Positions 43,283-54,022 are shown, numbered from the stretch's first letter. The stretch: DNA of 64,000 nucleotides from Flavobacteriaceae bacterium (GCA_022425945.1 JAKMEK010000038.1:1-64000); one strand, 5' to 3'. Program-made: numbers and translations. The notes: generated from the letters alone by a model not told the origin.

Positions 43283-44491
43283 ATGTCAGTGCTTAGTGGA
43301 AAGAAAGTTCTCTTGGGTATTACCGGAGGCATTGCTGCTTATAAAACGCCATTACTGGTCCGTGCGCTAGTGAAAAAAGGCGCAGAGGTTAAGGTAGTCA
43401 TGACACCATCGGCACCCGACTTTGTTACACCACTTACTTTATCAACCCTTTCTAACAATCCCGTTGTATCTACTTTTACGGCTGAAGGAGATTCCGATCA
43501 CCCAGCATGGAATAATCATGTTGAATTAGCCCTTTGGGCTGATCTTTTTTTGATTGCCCCCGCCACATCGAATACCTTGTCCTCCATGGCACACGCTCGA
43601 TGTAATAATTTATTACTCGCCTGTTATCTTTCTGCACAATGCCCAATTTTCATTGCACCAGCGATGGACTTAGACATGTATGCGCATCCAGCAAATCAAG
43701 CAAATATGGAAAAATTGCTCAGTTTTGGGCACAGTATTTTTCCGGCACAAGAAGGTTTCTTGGCTAGTGGATTAGAAGGGAAGGGGAGAATGATGGAACC
43801 CGAAGAAATTATTTGTGGTCTCGAAGAAAACCTTCAAGCTAAAGCACCCTTGAACGGAAAGCAGGTTTTGATTACAGCTGGACCTACCTATGAGGCCATA
43901 GACCCTGTTCGCTTTATCGGGAATCATTCTTCAGGAAAAATGGGCTTTGCCTTGGCTGAAGAAGCTGCTGCCCTTGGCGCTAGGGTAGTGTTGGTTTCTG
44001 GACCTACCGCACTTAGTGTAGAGCATCCAAATATTCACCTCGTTCCTGTAACGTCTGCCGCTCAGATGCATGCGGCTGTTTTTGAGCACTATGCTAAGAT
44101 GGATGTTGCCATCGCTGCTGCTGCTGTTGCAGATTTTAGACCTTCTAGCCCTGCAGAACAAAAGATTAAGAAACAAACTGGTCTTCCGCAAATCCACCTG
44201 ACTGAAACTGTGGATATTCTTGCGCAAATGGGGCATGAGAAGAAAAGCCAATTTCTGCTTGGTTTTGCCTTGGAAACTGAAAATGAATTGAGCAATGCTA
44301 AAGGGAAGTGTGCACGAAAAAACCTAGATGCGATTGTGCTCAACTCTTTGAATGATTCCGATGCTGGTTTTGGAGGAAGTCAAAATAAAATCACCTACAT
44401 TAAAAATGATGGTAGTACAGTTTCATTTAATTTGAAACCAAAGACGGCTGTAGCCAAAGATATTTTCACCCAAATCCTTCCTGCGTTATGA
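43283..44491 (+). CDS. coaBC: bifunctional phosphopantothenoylcysteine decarboxylase/synthetase
   Basis: LLGITGGIAAYKTPLLVRAL, ITAGPTYEAIDPVRFIGNHSSGKMG. Confidence 0.96.
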   Translation: MSVLSGKKVLLGITGGIAAYKTPLLVRALVKKGAEVKVVMTPSAPDFVTPLTLSTLSNNPVVSTFTAEGDSDHPAWNNHVELALWADLFLIAPATSNTLSSMAHARCNNLLLACYLSAQCPIFIAPAMDLDMYAHPANQANMEKLLSFGHSIFPAQEGFLASGLEGKGRMMEPEEIICGLEENLQAKAPLNGKQVLITAGPTYEAIDPVRFIGNHSSGKMGFALAEEAAALGARVVLVSGPTALSVEHPNIHLVPVTSAAQMHAAVFEHYAKMDVAIAAAAVADFRPSSPAEQKIKKQTGLPQIHLTETVDILAQMGHEKKSQFLLGFALETENELSNAKGKCARKNLDAIVLNSLNDSDAGFGGSQNKITYIKNDGSTVSFNLKPKTAVAKDIFTQILPAL

Positions 44492-45369
44492 AAAAGCTAT
44501 TATTGTTATTTCTTTTTTGTTGCCATCCTTTGTTTGCGCAAGTCATCGATTGTCGTTTTGTTGTTAATGCCGACTTAGTGAATCAGACCAATCAACAGGT
44601 TTTTTCTACCCTTGAACAGTCGCTCAATGAATTCATCAATGCAAAAGCTTGGACAGATGAAAACTTAGATAACAAAGAAAAGGTGCGATGTAGCATGATA
44701 TTCAATATCAATGCCTTCAATGGGGCGCGTTTCGAAGGAACGCTTCAAGTGCAGGTCGAACGCCCAGTTTATCAAACAAACTACTATACCCCCTTGTTTA
44801 ACTTCCTCGATAAGGATGTTGTTTTTTCTTATCAAGAATATCAACCCCTTTTTTACAATCCAGCGACCTATGAGTCGAATCTGATCTCATTGATTAGTTT
44901 CTATGTTTTTATTGCCATGGGGATAGAGGCAGACAGTTTTGCATTAAGAAGCGGTACCGATTTTTTTAAGCAAGCTCAGCAAATTCTCAGTTTAGCGCAG
45001 CAAAATGGTGCTAAAGGTTGGAATCAAGCAGATGGAAATAACAATCGATTCTGGTTGGTAGACACCCTACTTTCAAATAATTTTAAAGAATACCGTGATG
45101 TGCAATACAAGTACCATCGCAATGGAATGGATCGAATGTATGAGGACGCTTCAGATGGCAAAGAGGGTATAATGGAAGCCCTCAATGAATTTAATCTTCT
45201 GTATAATCGCCGTCCAAATGCTCTTTTGATACAAACTTTTTTTGATGCCAAGGCAGATGAGATTGTTGATTTATTTTCCTCTGGCCCTGAAGTAGATTTT
45301 AGAGAAACCAAAACTACCTTGAACAGAGTCGCTCCCTTTTTTGGACCAAAGTGGAAAAGAATTAAATAG
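44488..45369 (+). CDS. DUF4835-like secreted protein
   Basis: signal peptide, family-typical position before recN. Confidence 0.7.
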   Translation: MKKLLLLFLFCCHPLFAQVIDCRFVVNADLVNQTNQQVFSTLEQSLNEFINAKAWTDENLDNKEKVRCSMIFNINAFNGARFEGTLQVQVERPVYQTNYYTPLFNFLDKDVVFSYQEYQPLFYNPATYESNLISLISFYVFIAMGIEADSFALRSGTDFFKQAQQILSLAQQNGAKGWNQADGNNNRFWLVDTLLSNNFKEYRDVQYKYHRNGMDRMYEDASDGKEGIMEALNEFNLLYNRRPNALLIQTFFDAKADEIVDLFSSGPEVDFRETKTTLNRVAPFFGPKWKRIK

Positions 45370-45377
45370 TAAATATC

Positions 45378-45409
45378 TTTGTGGTTGCGCCCATGTCCTA
45401 GTATATTTG
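45378..45409 (+). promoter_or_regulatory. putative promoter TTTG-N20-TATATTTG for recN
   Basis: TTTG 45378-45381 and TATATTTG 45402-45409; GTG start at 45441. Confidence 0.6.
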
Positions 45410-45440
45410 GGTAAATTAAAACTAAAAATTCCTCACCGCT

Positions 45441-47093
45441 GTGCTGACAGAATTATCAATATCTAATTTTGCCTTGATTGACCAACTTGAGGTCAATTTT
45501 TCCAATGGAATGACCAGTATTACTGGGGAAACAGGTGCAGGAAAATCAATACTATTGGGAGGGTTAGCCCTTGTTTTAGGAAAGCGTGCCGATTTATCCA
45601 CGCTAAAGGATAAATCGAGAAAGTGTTTCATTGATGCTACCTTTTCGATCAGTGCCTATGGTTTGCAAGATTTCTTTCATTCTGTAGATCTGGATTATGA
45701 AGCGATTACCACAGTGCGTAGAGAAATAGTCCCTTCTGGAAAGTCAAGAGCTTTCATCAACGATACACCTGTAACGCTTGATGTACTTCAACAATTGGGT
45801 GAGCGTCTCATAGATGTGCATTCGCAACACCAAACCATGTCATTGGTACAAGAAGATTATCAATTAGACGTTTTGGATGCTTTGGCCAAGAATGCGATCC
45901 CCTTAAAAGAATACAGCGCTGTTTTAAAAACGTACAAAGCAATTACACGAAAAATCGATTCGCTGAGTACAGAAAAAAAAGCCTTGGAAGAAGAACGAGA
46001 TTATAATCGCTTTTTGTTGGACGAGTTAAACGCCGCTCCATTAACAGAGAACTCCATGGAAGATATGGAGAGCGAAATTCAAGAGCTCAGCAGCGTAGAA
46101 GAGTTGGAAGAAAATTTGACCAAGGCCCTTCAAATTATAGAAGAAGAGCAAATGGGTGTTGCTGTTCAGTTGAACGAGGTTCGCGCTTCCTTGCAAAAAG
46201 TAGCTGGAATCAGTGAACGCTACGAACAGCTGTCCTCTAGGGTAGAAAGTTTGCGGATAGAATTGACTGATGTGTCAAGCGAACTTTCCAATGCACAAGA
46301 AATGGTGGAAGCGAATCCTTCTCGTTTAGAAATGTTGAATGGCCAATTGCAACTGCTAAATGATCTGCTGAAAAAGCATCATGTACAATCGCTAGCGGAA
46401 TTGGTTGAACGACGAAATCAATTGGAACAGAAAGTCATTCAGACCGAAAACCTAGAAGAAGATTTACAGTCCTTGGTCAAAGAGCAAAAGGGATTGATTG
46501 TTCAACTTGATACATTGAGTCAAAAATTAAGTGAAAACAGGCAAAAGGCTATTCCTGTTTTTATGGATCAAATGGAGAAAATCCTTTCTCTATTGGGAAT
46601 GCCTAACGCACGATTTAACTTAACACTGATCGCGTCGGATGACTATTTGAGTCATGGAAAAGAAAAACTAGATTTTACCTTTTCTGCCAACCAGGGGAGT
46701 GATTTCGGATCCTTAAAAAAGGTCGCTTCAGGCGGAGAGTTATCTCGAATTATGCTTAGTATAAAAGCTATCTTATCTCAGTTTAAAACCCTGCCTACGA
46801 TCATTTTTGATGAAATAGATACCGGAGTCTCAGGAGAAGTGGCTTATAAAATAGCCGATATTATGCATCATATGGGGAAATACATGCAAGTAATGACCAT
46901 AACGCATTTACCACAAGTAGCGGCCAAAGGAGCTCATCATTTTAAGGTGTTCAAAGAAACTCGGGATGGAAGCACCTTTACCCAACTAAAAAAACTTCAA
47001 AGTCAAGAACGAATTGAAGAAGTCGCTCAAATGCTCGCAGGAGATGCTCTCAGCGATACTGCGCTCCAACACGCAAAAGAGTTATTGAATTAA
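45441..47093 (+). CDS. recN: DNA repair protein RecN
   Basis: ITGETGAGKSILLGGLALVLG, IFDEIDTGVSGEVA; GTG start. Confidence 0.95.
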   Translation: MLTELSISNFALIDQLEVNFSNGMTSITGETGAGKSILLGGLALVLGKRADLSTLKDKSRKCFIDATFSISAYGLQDFFHSVDLDYEAITTVRREIVPSGKSRAFINDTPVTLDVLQQLGERLIDVHSQHQTMSLVQEDYQLDVLDALAKNAIPLKEYSAVLKTYKAITRKIDSLSTEKKALEEERDYNRFLLDELNAAPLTENSMEDMESEIQELSSVEELEENLTKALQIIEEEQMGVAVQLNEVRASLQKVAGISERYEQLSSRVESLRIELTDVSSELSNAQEMVEANPSRLEMLNGQLQLLNDLLKKHHVQSLAELVERRNQLEQKVIQTENLEEDLQSLVKEQKGLIVQLDTLSQKLSENRQKAIPVFMDQMEKILSLLGMPNARFNLTLIASDDYLSHGKEKLDFTFSANQGSDFGSLKKVASGGELSRIMLSIKAILSQFKTLPTIIFDEIDTGVSGEVAYKIADIMHHMGKYMQVMTITHLPQVAAKGAHHFKVFKETRDGSTFTQLKKLQSQERIEEVAQMLAGDALSDTALQHAKELLN

Positions 47094-47095
47094 CG

Positions 47096-47103
47096 TATAT
47101 TTG
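47096..47103 (+). promoter_or_regulatory. putative -7 box TATATTTG for fabI
   Basis: TAnnTTTG, 25 nt upstream of ATG. Confidence 0.5.
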
Positions 47104-47128
47104 TATCTCATATTAAATCGAACGAATT

Positions 47129-47938
47129 ATGTCCCACAACTTATTAAAAGGGAAAAAAGGAATCATATTTGGTGCACTAGATCACCAATCAATTGCATGG
47201 AAAACAGCCGAGAGCGTTCATGCTCAAGGAGGTCAAGTGGTCTTGACCAATGCACCTGTAGCCATGCGCATGGGAACCATCAACGAACTGGGTGAAAAAA
47301 TCAATGCACCAGTAATTCCAGCTGATGCATCATCTTTATCGGATTTAGAAAACCTAATTGATAAAGCAACCGAGCATTTTGGTGGAAAAATTGATTTTGT
47401 ATTGCACTCCATAGGTATGTCAGTTAACGTACGAAAAGGGAAACACTATACCGCACTCAACCACGATTGGATGACCAAAGGATGGGATGTTTCTGCCGTG
47501 TCTTTTCACAAACTCATGCAAACTCTATATGCTAAAGATGCAATGAATGAGTGGGGAAGCATTGTCGCATTGACGTACATTGCTGCACAACGAACTTTTC
47601 CAAACTACAATGATATGGCCGACAACAAGGCTTATTTAGAGTCTATTGCACGTAGTTTTGGTTATTATATGGGGAAAGACAAAAAAGTACGGGTTAATAC
47701 CATTTCGCAATCTCCTACACTCACCACAGCGGGTCAAGGAGTAAAAGGATTGGACGGATTTTTAACCTATGCTTCCAAAACATCTCCACTAGGAAATGCT
47801 TCTGCGAAAGAATGTGCTGATTATGCCGTAATGATGTTCTCTGATTTCACCAAAAAGGTTACTATGCAAAACCTCTTTCACGATGGTGGTTTTTCTACCA
47901 CAGGTGTTAGCCAAGAGGTGATAGATTCCTTACAGTAA
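47129..47938 (+). CDS. fabI: enoyl-ACP reductase
   Basis: GALDHQSIAWKTAE, SDFTKKVTMQNLFHDGGFSTTG. Confidence 0.94.
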   Translation: MSHNLLKGKKGIIFGALDHQSIAWKTAESVHAQGGQVVLTNAPVAMRMGTINELGEKINAPVIPADASSLSDLENLIDKATEHFGGKIDFVLHSIGMSVNVRKGKHYTALNHDWMTKGWDVSAVSFHKLMQTLYAKDAMNEWGSIVALTYIAAQRTFPNYNDMADNKAYLESIARSFGYYMGKDKKVRVNTISQSPTLTTAGQGVKGLDGFLTYASKTSPLGNASAKECADYAVMMFSDFTKKVTMQNLFHDGGFSTTGVSQEVIDSLQ

Positions 47939-47948
47939 ATAATTTCCT

Positions 47949-48908
47949 ATGAAGAAGGAACCAGCCTTTATATCCTCTTTGCAGAAAGCTTCGATGGACA
48001 AAGGGCGGACAAAATTCTTTCTAAGCTTTTTACTACTTTCGTTCATCTTTTGGTTCATTACCAAATTTTCGAAAGAATATACTGAGGTTATGGAATTTCA
48101 GTTAGAGTTGTCGGATCTTCCCGCATCCATTACACCTATTGTGAAACGCGCTCCCCAAATAGAGGTGACCTTAAAGGCTTCTGGTTTTCAATTCTTGTAT
48201 TATCAGCTGGTGGATAGTAGCTTAAAAGTTGACATGAAGAATACCTCTTTTGAGGGAGGGACAGCAACCCTTCCGCTAGCAGGACAGTTTCAGGATTTAC
48301 AAGAACAATTACTGGGCGATACCCAAATCTTGAATTTATTCCCTGCTACATTTGAATTTGATTATCAAATACAGGCCTCAAAACGTATTCCAGTTTCTGC
48401 ACCCAAATTCGAAATGGCCATAGGCTATGCTGTTACAGACGTTCGCTTTTCACCGGATAGCATTGATATTATAGGACCTAAAGAAGTATTAAAAACCATT
48501 AGCGCCTACCGGCCAACGTTTATTGAAAATCAAAAAATAAAAGCTAGTATTGAGCAGTTTATAGCGATATCACCAACCAATGAGCAAACAGCTTTTGAGC
48601 AGAACCGTGTTTTTATGCAAGTTGAGGTAGATCGTTTTTCTGAGCGAAGTTTTTTGTTGCCCATTGATACCGATAACCTTCCTTCTGATAAGGTGTATAA
48701 GTTTTTTCCAAACCACGTTAAACTTACTTTTTTAGCTCCATTGAAACAGTTAAAAAACATTCATCAGGAAGATTTTAAACTAGGTGTTAGCCCCAACAAA
48801 ATAAGTGCAACTAGCAAAAAAATACAGCTGGAGGTTTTGGCAGCACCAGACAATATCATCAAAATGCGGTGGGAGCCCAAAGAGGTAGATTATTTACTTC
48901 GTCAATAA
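47949..48908 (+). CDS. YbbR-like domain protein
   Basis: N-terminal TM, ISAPKFEMAIGYAVTDVRFSPDSIDIIGPKEVLKTI-type YbbR repeat. Confidence 0.75.
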   Translation: MKKEPAFISSLQKASMDKGRTKFFLSFLLLSFIFWFITKFSKEYTEVMEFQLELSDLPASITPIVKRAPQIEVTLKASGFQFLYYQLVDSSLKVDMKNTSFEGGTATLPLAGQFQDLQEQLLGDTQILNLFPATFEFDYQIQASKRIPVSAPKFEMAIGYAVTDVRFSPDSIDIIGPKEVLKTISAYRPTFIENQKIKASIEQFIAISPTNEQTAFEQNRVFMQVEVDRFSERSFLLPIDTDNLPSDKVYKFFPNHVKLTFLAPLKQLKNIHQEDFKLGVSPNKISATSKKIQLEVLAAPDNIIKMRWEPKEVDYLLRQ

Positions 48909-48913
48909 AACAA

Positions 48914-49504
48914 ATGACAAAAATAATTGGACTTACTGGTGGAATAGGAAGTGGTAAAAGTAGGGTTGCATCCGCCTTTTCGGCCCTCGGCGTTCCTTGT
49001 TATATTGCAGATAGAGAAGCAAAAAAACTCATGCAAGATTCCCCAGAGGTGAAGCAAAAGTTGAGCGCTCTTTTTGGTGATAAAGCCTATCAGGATGAAA
49101 AGTTGAATAGGACACATATTGGCGATATTGTTTTTCGTGATCCTGAAAAATTAAAGGCCCTCAATGCCATTGTTCATCCCGCCGTTGGAAGGCATTTTGC
49201 ACATTGGTTAACACTTCAAGATGCACCTTATATCATCAAGGAGGTGGCTATTTTATTTGAAACCGGTGGTCAGGCCTTTGTTGATAAAAGCCTTCTAATT
49301 ACTGCACCACTAGAAGTGCGTATTCAGCGAGTAATGGAGCGCGATGGATGCTCAAAAGAAGCGGTATTGGCTAGGATAGACAATCAATGGAATGATGAAC
49401 AACGGATTTCTTTAGCTGATTTTGTATTGGAAAATATTGACTGGAGAACAACAGAACAACAAATTCAAGTCTTGCATTCACGCTTTCTATCATTGAATCA
49501 TTAA
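48914..49504 (+). CDS. coaE: dephospho-CoA kinase
   Basis: MTKIIGLTGGIGSGKSRVASAF; ATG at 48914. Confidence 0.95.
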   Translation: MTKIIGLTGGIGSGKSRVASAFSALGVPCYIADREAKKLMQDSPEVKQKLSALFGDKAYQDEKLNRTHIGDIVFRDPEKLKALNAIVHPAVGRHFAHWLTLQDAPYIIKEVAILFETGGQAFVDKSLLITAPLEVRIQRVMERDGCSKEAVLARIDNQWNDEQRISLADFVLENIDWRTTEQQIQVLHSRFLSLNH

Positions 49505-49569
49505 CAAAGTCTTAGGAAAATCTCTAGAAGAATTTCATCACCTTTGTATCGCTATATTAGGTAATATTT

Positions 49570-51156
49570 ATGAAGAAATCCTACTTTTTGGCTTTAATGA
49601 TATTTATGATACTGTCTGTCACGGGTATTATCATCATTCAATGGTATTTCATCTATACGTCTATTGACAATAGAGAAGAAGAATTCTCTATGGCAGTAAA
49701 ACAGTCAATGAGCACTGTAGCGAGTGAAATACAAGAAAATGAGCTAAGGCATTACATAGAGACCTTTGATCGTTTAAAAGACTCCCTAGGCACACCAGAT
49801 AGTTCACAGTTGAGTAATTTTTTCATGTTCTATGATAGTGATGATGAGTCGAATCTATCCTCTCTATTTACCTTTGGTTTGTTGGAAGAAGATTATTCTA
49901 TTCCGTTTGCAGGAGAAGCCGGCGAGGAGATTTCTAAAGTGAAGGATATTAAAGGCATTGCTACTACACGGATTTTTAAAGAGGCCTTTGATCGAGAAAA
50001 TAATCGACGCTCCTTTTCAACCAATACCTACAAAAGAATAGAGCGTATCAACGCCTTTGACCAAGCGACTTATGCCTCCATTTTTTCAAAAATGGCCAAT
50101 ACTTTTCCTATTCACAAAAGACTCGATACACGCGAGTTGGAGTATTTGTTGAGGCGACAATTGAAAGCTCGTAAGATCAATACACCCTTTGAATTCGGTG
50201 TCTTTAGTGATGGTTTAGCTACCCGGATTGCCACCAATAACTACAAAGAAATGCAGACGGGACCAAGCTATAGTATTCCTATTTTTGATGATGATCAAGC
50301 AAGTAGTTCTTATGATTTGATTGTTTCCTTTCCGCAAAAAAACAGCTATGTACTTTCCTCTATTGTTGGGGTAGCGAGTTTGTCTTTGGTTCTGACGCTT
50401 TTGATTATTATTCTTTGTGGTATTTCCTTGTACCAAATTTTGCAACAAAAGAAAATTTCTGAAATTAAATCAGATTTCATCAATAATATGTCACACGAGT
50501 TTAAGACCCCTATTGCAACCATTAAACTTGCCATCGATGCCATTGAAAGTCCAATGATCATTAACAATAAAGAAAAGGTATCGCGTTATTTGGGAATGAT
50601 GAGAGAGGAGAATAAACGGATGCAAGATCAAGTAGAAACCGTATTAATGATTTCTCAATTGGAAAAGGGATCAACACCAATGGAATGTAGTCCGCTCGAC
50701 GCACACAATATTATTGAGGATGCCATTAGCCATGTTGCTCTAATTGTACAAAATCGTGCGGGTATAATGTATAAAAACTTGCATGCAAAGCCCTCAATGA
50801 TTTCAGCAAATAAGCAACATTTGACCAATGTGTTAACGAATCTGTTGGACAATGCCATCAAGTATTCTGAAGATTCTCCAATCATTGAAATCAGTACCTT
50901 TGTAGTTGAAAATCAGATTGCTATTGAAGTGAAAGATGAGGGAATTGGTATGGATCCAGAGACTCTTCAATTGATCTTTGATAAGTTTTACCGCGAGCAA
51001 GGTGGAAATGTTCACAACATAAAGGGACATGGTTTAGGATTGTCTTATGTCAAAAAAATCCTTAACTTATTAAATGGCACAATTCATGTTACAAGTAAGA
51101 AGGGGAAAGGTTCCTCCTTCCTGATAAAATTGCCCCTTATTGATAACCCAAACTAA
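49570..51156 (+). CDS. sensor histidine kinase
   Basis: two TM helices, NNMSHEFKTPIATIKLA, LLDNAIKYSED, GLGLSYVKKI. Confidence 0.93.
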   Translation: MKKSYFLALMIFMILSVTGIIIIQWYFIYTSIDNREEEFSMAVKQSMSTVASEIQENELRHYIETFDRLKDSLGTPDSSQLSNFFMFYDSDDESNLSSLFTFGLLEEDYSIPFAGEAGEEISKVKDIKGIATTRIFKEAFDRENNRRSFSTNTYKRIERINAFDQATYASIFSKMANTFPIHKRLDTRELEYLLRRQLKARKINTPFEFGVFSDGLATRIATNNYKEMQTGPSYSIPIFDDDQASSSYDLIVSFPQKNSYVLSSIVGVASLSLVLTLLIIILCGISLYQILQQKKISEIKSDFINNMSHEFKTPIATIKLAIDAIESPMIINNKEKVSRYLGMMREENKRMQDQVETVLMISQLEKGSTPMECSPLDAHNIIEDAISHVALIVQNRAGIMYKNLHAKPSMISANKQHLTNVLTNLLDNAIKYSEDSPIIEISTFVVENQIAIEVKDEGIGMDPETLQLIFDKFYREQGGNVHNIKGHGLGLSYVKKILNLLNGTIHVTSKKGKGSSFLIKLPLIDNPN

Positions 51157-51162
51157 AGAAAA

Positions 51163-51867
51163 ATGAAAGCAAATAATAGACGAATACTTTTGGTAGAAGA
51201 TGACCCCAATTTTGGGAGTATATTGAAAGAGTACCTCATGATCAATAGCTATGATGTGACTTTGGCCAAGAACGGAATTGAAGGCTTCGAGAAATTTAAA
51301 AAAGAAGATTTTGATTTATGCTTATTGGATGTAATGATGCCTTATAAAGACGGATTTACACTAGCGAAAGAAATACGAGAAAAAAACGAGTCCATTCCTT
51401 TGATCTTTCTGACTGCAAAAACAATGAAAGAAGATGTGTTGAAAGGCTTTAAAATTGGTGCTGACGACTACTTGGCCAAGCCCTTTGATTCTGAAGTGTT
51501 ATTGGCTAAAATCAAGTCAATTCTTGGGCGAAGAGTTGTTTCTGTTTCCACAGAATCTGACGAAATGCAATTTACCATTGGCGATTTTAATCTCAATTCT
51601 AAATTGCGCTTACTGTCTTTTAAAAACGAGGACCCCATTAAACTATCTCCCAAGGAAACTCAATTATTGCGTTTATTGGCCCTGCATATCAACGATCTGC
51701 TTCCTAGAGAAAAAGCCTTGAACAAGATATGGCGCGACGATAATTACTTTACTTCACGTTCGATGGATGTCTATATTGCTAAACTGCGAAAATACCTCAA
51801 GCAAGATAGTAAGGTTGAAATTCTAAATATTCACGGGGAAGGGTTTAGATTGGTCGTGAGTGCTTAG
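51163..51867 (+). CDS. OmpR-family response regulator
   Basis: ILLVEDDPNFG, LCLLDVMMPYKDG, C-terminal winged HTH. Confidence 0.94.
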   Translation: MKANNRRILLVEDDPNFGSILKEYLMINSYDVTLAKNGIEGFEKFKKEDFDLCLLDVMMPYKDGFTLAKEIREKNESIPLIFLTAKTMKEDVLKGFKIGADDYLAKPFDSEVLLAKIKSILGRRVVSVSTESDEMQFTIGDFNLNSKLRLLSFKNEDPIKLSPKETQLLRLLALHINDLLPREKALNKIWRDDNYFTSRSMDVYIAKLRKYLKQDSKVEILNIHGEGFRLVVSA

Positions 51868-52766
51868 TATTTGCTCCGCGGATGAAAATCGATCAATGCT
51901 TTGGTTAAATGACGTGTGTCTACATGCATGTATACTTCTGTGGTGGTGATGTTTTCATGCCCCATCATTAGTTGAATAGAGCGAAGGTCTGCGCCGTTTT
52001 CCAATAAATGTGTTGCAAATGAATGCCGTAAGGTATGAGGAGATATTTTCTTTTTAATGCCAGCATTTTCGGTAGCCTTTCGGACAATTGTAAAAATCAT
52101 TGCCCTGGTTAACTGACGCCCATGCTGATTGAGGAAAACAATGTCCTGATGTTCCTTTTTGATGGGAGTGTGGACACGAACATCATTGATGTAATGTTTT
52201 AATTGTTTTGCACAAATTCCTCCTAAGGGGACCAAGCGCTGTTTATTTCCTTTCCCGGTGACCAATAAAAGCGCGTCCTCGAAATGAATGTCCGAAATGG
52301 TTAGATTGACGAGTTCACTTACCCTTAGACCACTACCATATAGTGTTTCTAAGATGGCAGTATTTCTATGTCCAAGTGGATTACTCAAATCGATTCCAGC
52401 AATGATCTTCTCGATTTCGTTTAACTGTAATACTTCGGGTAATTTGCGTCCAATCTTCGGAGAATCGATCAAATCCAAGGGGGAATCCTCGCGATAACCC
52501 TCGAAAATAATGAAATTGAAAAAGCTCTTTAATCCAGAAATTTGTCTTGCTTGGGACCTTGGATTAACCGTCTTTGCAATAGAATAAACAAAGGTTTGTA
52601 CGTGCTCTTTCGAACAATTCAAAGGAGTGATTTTTTCATAATCTTCTTTGATATGGTCAATAAAGCGTTGCATGTCATAACCATAACTTGCAATGGAGTT
52701 TTCTGACAAACCACGTTCAAGACGAAGGTAAATTTTATAGTCGGTAAGGGCAGTTTCCCACAACAT
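51864..52766 (-). CDS. xerD: XerC/XerD-type tyrosine recombinase
   Basis: GSGLRVSELVNL, SPHTLRHSFATHLLENGADLRSIQLMMGHENITTTEVY. Confidence 0.93.
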   Translation of the reverse strand: MLWETALTDYKIYLRLERGLSENSIASYGYDMQRFIDHIKEDYEKITPLNCSKEHVQTFVYSIAKTVNPRSQARQISGLKSFFNFIIFEGYREDSPLDLIDSPKIGRKLPEVLQLNEIEKIIAGIDLSNPLGHRNTAILETLYGSGLRVSELVNLTISDIHFEDALLLVTGKGNKQRLVPLGGICAKQLKHYINDVRVHTPIKKEHQDIVFLNQHGRQLTRAMIFTIVRKATENAGIKKKISPHTLRHSFATHLLENGADLRSIQLMMGHENITTTEVYMHVDTRHLTKALIDFHPRSKY

Positions 52767-53678
52767 TTATAAACTTATTTTCATTCCTGTTCGCGCTATA
52801 TGATAGTCCTTTTGGTTCACCAACAAACTTGCTGGGCTGTCTTTTTTTAACAGTGGATTTGTATGGTTGAAGTGAATGAAATAAATCTTATTTCTTTCCG
52901 AAGCAGTTAGTTCATCAAAGCGACGCATACTTTCTTCAACAAAAGGGTGGGGAATGGCATCCATGTCTCGTCCAGGGAGCTCATCGCCGTTAAAAAAGGT
53001 AGCGTCTAAAAAGGCGTAATCGACCTGTTCAATGAACGATTCTATAGCTGTTTCCCATCTTTCCCATTTATCAATGTCAGGGATAAAGAGTGCTTTTTTA
53101 GAGGGCCCTGAAATCAGGTAGCCTACCGTTTCTGAATATTCATCTCGATGGGGGACTTGCAATGGAGTGACAGAGATGTTGCTAGTAATTTGTTCAACCT
53201 TCCCGGATTCCAAGCCTGTTAAAATGATGTTCTGATCGTTTACTAATTGTTCCCATGGGCCATTAGCGCTTAAAAAAGAAGTCATTTTCGGAAGGGCAAA
53301 AACGGGAATTTTATTTCCGCCGAGCGCTTCTTTACCCAAATAGAGTAGCCCTCCATAATGTCCCATGTGCGCATGCGTTAAAAAGACACCACCTAAAGAG
53401 GTGTTCTTTCCTCGGTTGGACAAGTCGTAGAGTTGTTCGCCAATGTCTGGTGTGGCCTCAAAAAGATAGTGACTGTTGTTGTCCTGATCAATTAGGCCAA
53501 GCGCAACAACCCTTTCTTTTTCTCCCGATTCCCAAAGGGATGTACAGCAACTTTTTTGACAGTTGATTTGGGGAGCACCCGCATCTTGGGCAGTACCCAA
53601 AACCACAAGTTGAATCGATTGTGAAAACCCAATTGCATTCAGCAAAAAGAACGCGATAACTGAAAAAAGTCGTTTCAT
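52767..53678 (-). CDS. PqqB-like secreted MBL-fold hydrolase
   Basis: signal peptide, LVVLGTAQDAGAPQINCQKSCC, FLTHAHMGHYGGLLYLG. Confidence 0.78.
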   Translation of the reverse strand: MKRLFSVIAFFLLNAIGFSQSIQLVVLGTAQDAGAPQINCQKSCCTSLWESGEKERVVALGLIDQDNNSHYLFEATPDIGEQLYDLSNRGKNTSLGGVFLTHAHMGHYGGLLYLGKEALGGNKIPVFALPKMTSFLSANGPWEQLVNDQNIILTGLESGKVEQITSNISVTPLQVPHRDEYSETVGYLISGPSKKALFIPDIDKWERWETAIESFIEQVDYAFLDATFFNGDELPGRDMDAIPHPFVEESMRRFDELTASERNKIYFIHFNHTNPLLKKDSPASLLVNQKDYHIARTGMKISL

Positions 53679-54022
53679 TAGAAGGGGAGTTCTGCTGGGA
53701 ATGAAATGGCTAGTGCTCCATCGGTGAGTTCATCCAAACGTAGTTTTTTCAAGGGTGCGTACTCTTCAGAAGCATAAAAATCAAAGGCATCTTTTCCGTT
53801 GGAAAATTCAACCAATACTGTCCAATTTCCCTCTTCTTCTCCCTCAACAATGACTCCTTTTTTGGTGGCAGAGAGGAGTTTCCCATTGTATTTATCTAAA
53901 ATGCTGAGAAAAGGAAGACCGTAGCGTTTGAAATAATCATCGTAATCTTTCACTTTCATTCGTCCAAACGAATATACTTTTTGTCCCATGTTCACTGTTT
54001 TATTCTCTCTAAATATACTCAA
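53678..54022 (-). CDS. DUF1330-like protein
   Basis: DYDDYFKRYGLPFLSILDKYNGKLL...WTVLVEFSNGKDAFDFYASEEYAPLKKLR. Confidence 0.75.
   Translation of the reverse strand: MSIFRENKTVNMGQKVYSFGRMKVKDYDDYFKRYGLPFLSILDKYNGKLLSATKKGVIVEGEEEGNWTVLVEFSNGKDAFDFYASEEYAPLKKLRLDELTDGALAISFPAELPF

Noticed and set aside
45594-45604. TTATCCACG resembling a DnaA box
   Set aside because: Single one-mismatch hit inside recN coding sequence.
51864-52766. integrase marking a mobile element
   Set aside because: Sequence reads as a housekeeping XerC/D recombinase; no attachment-site repeats or mobile cargo nearby.
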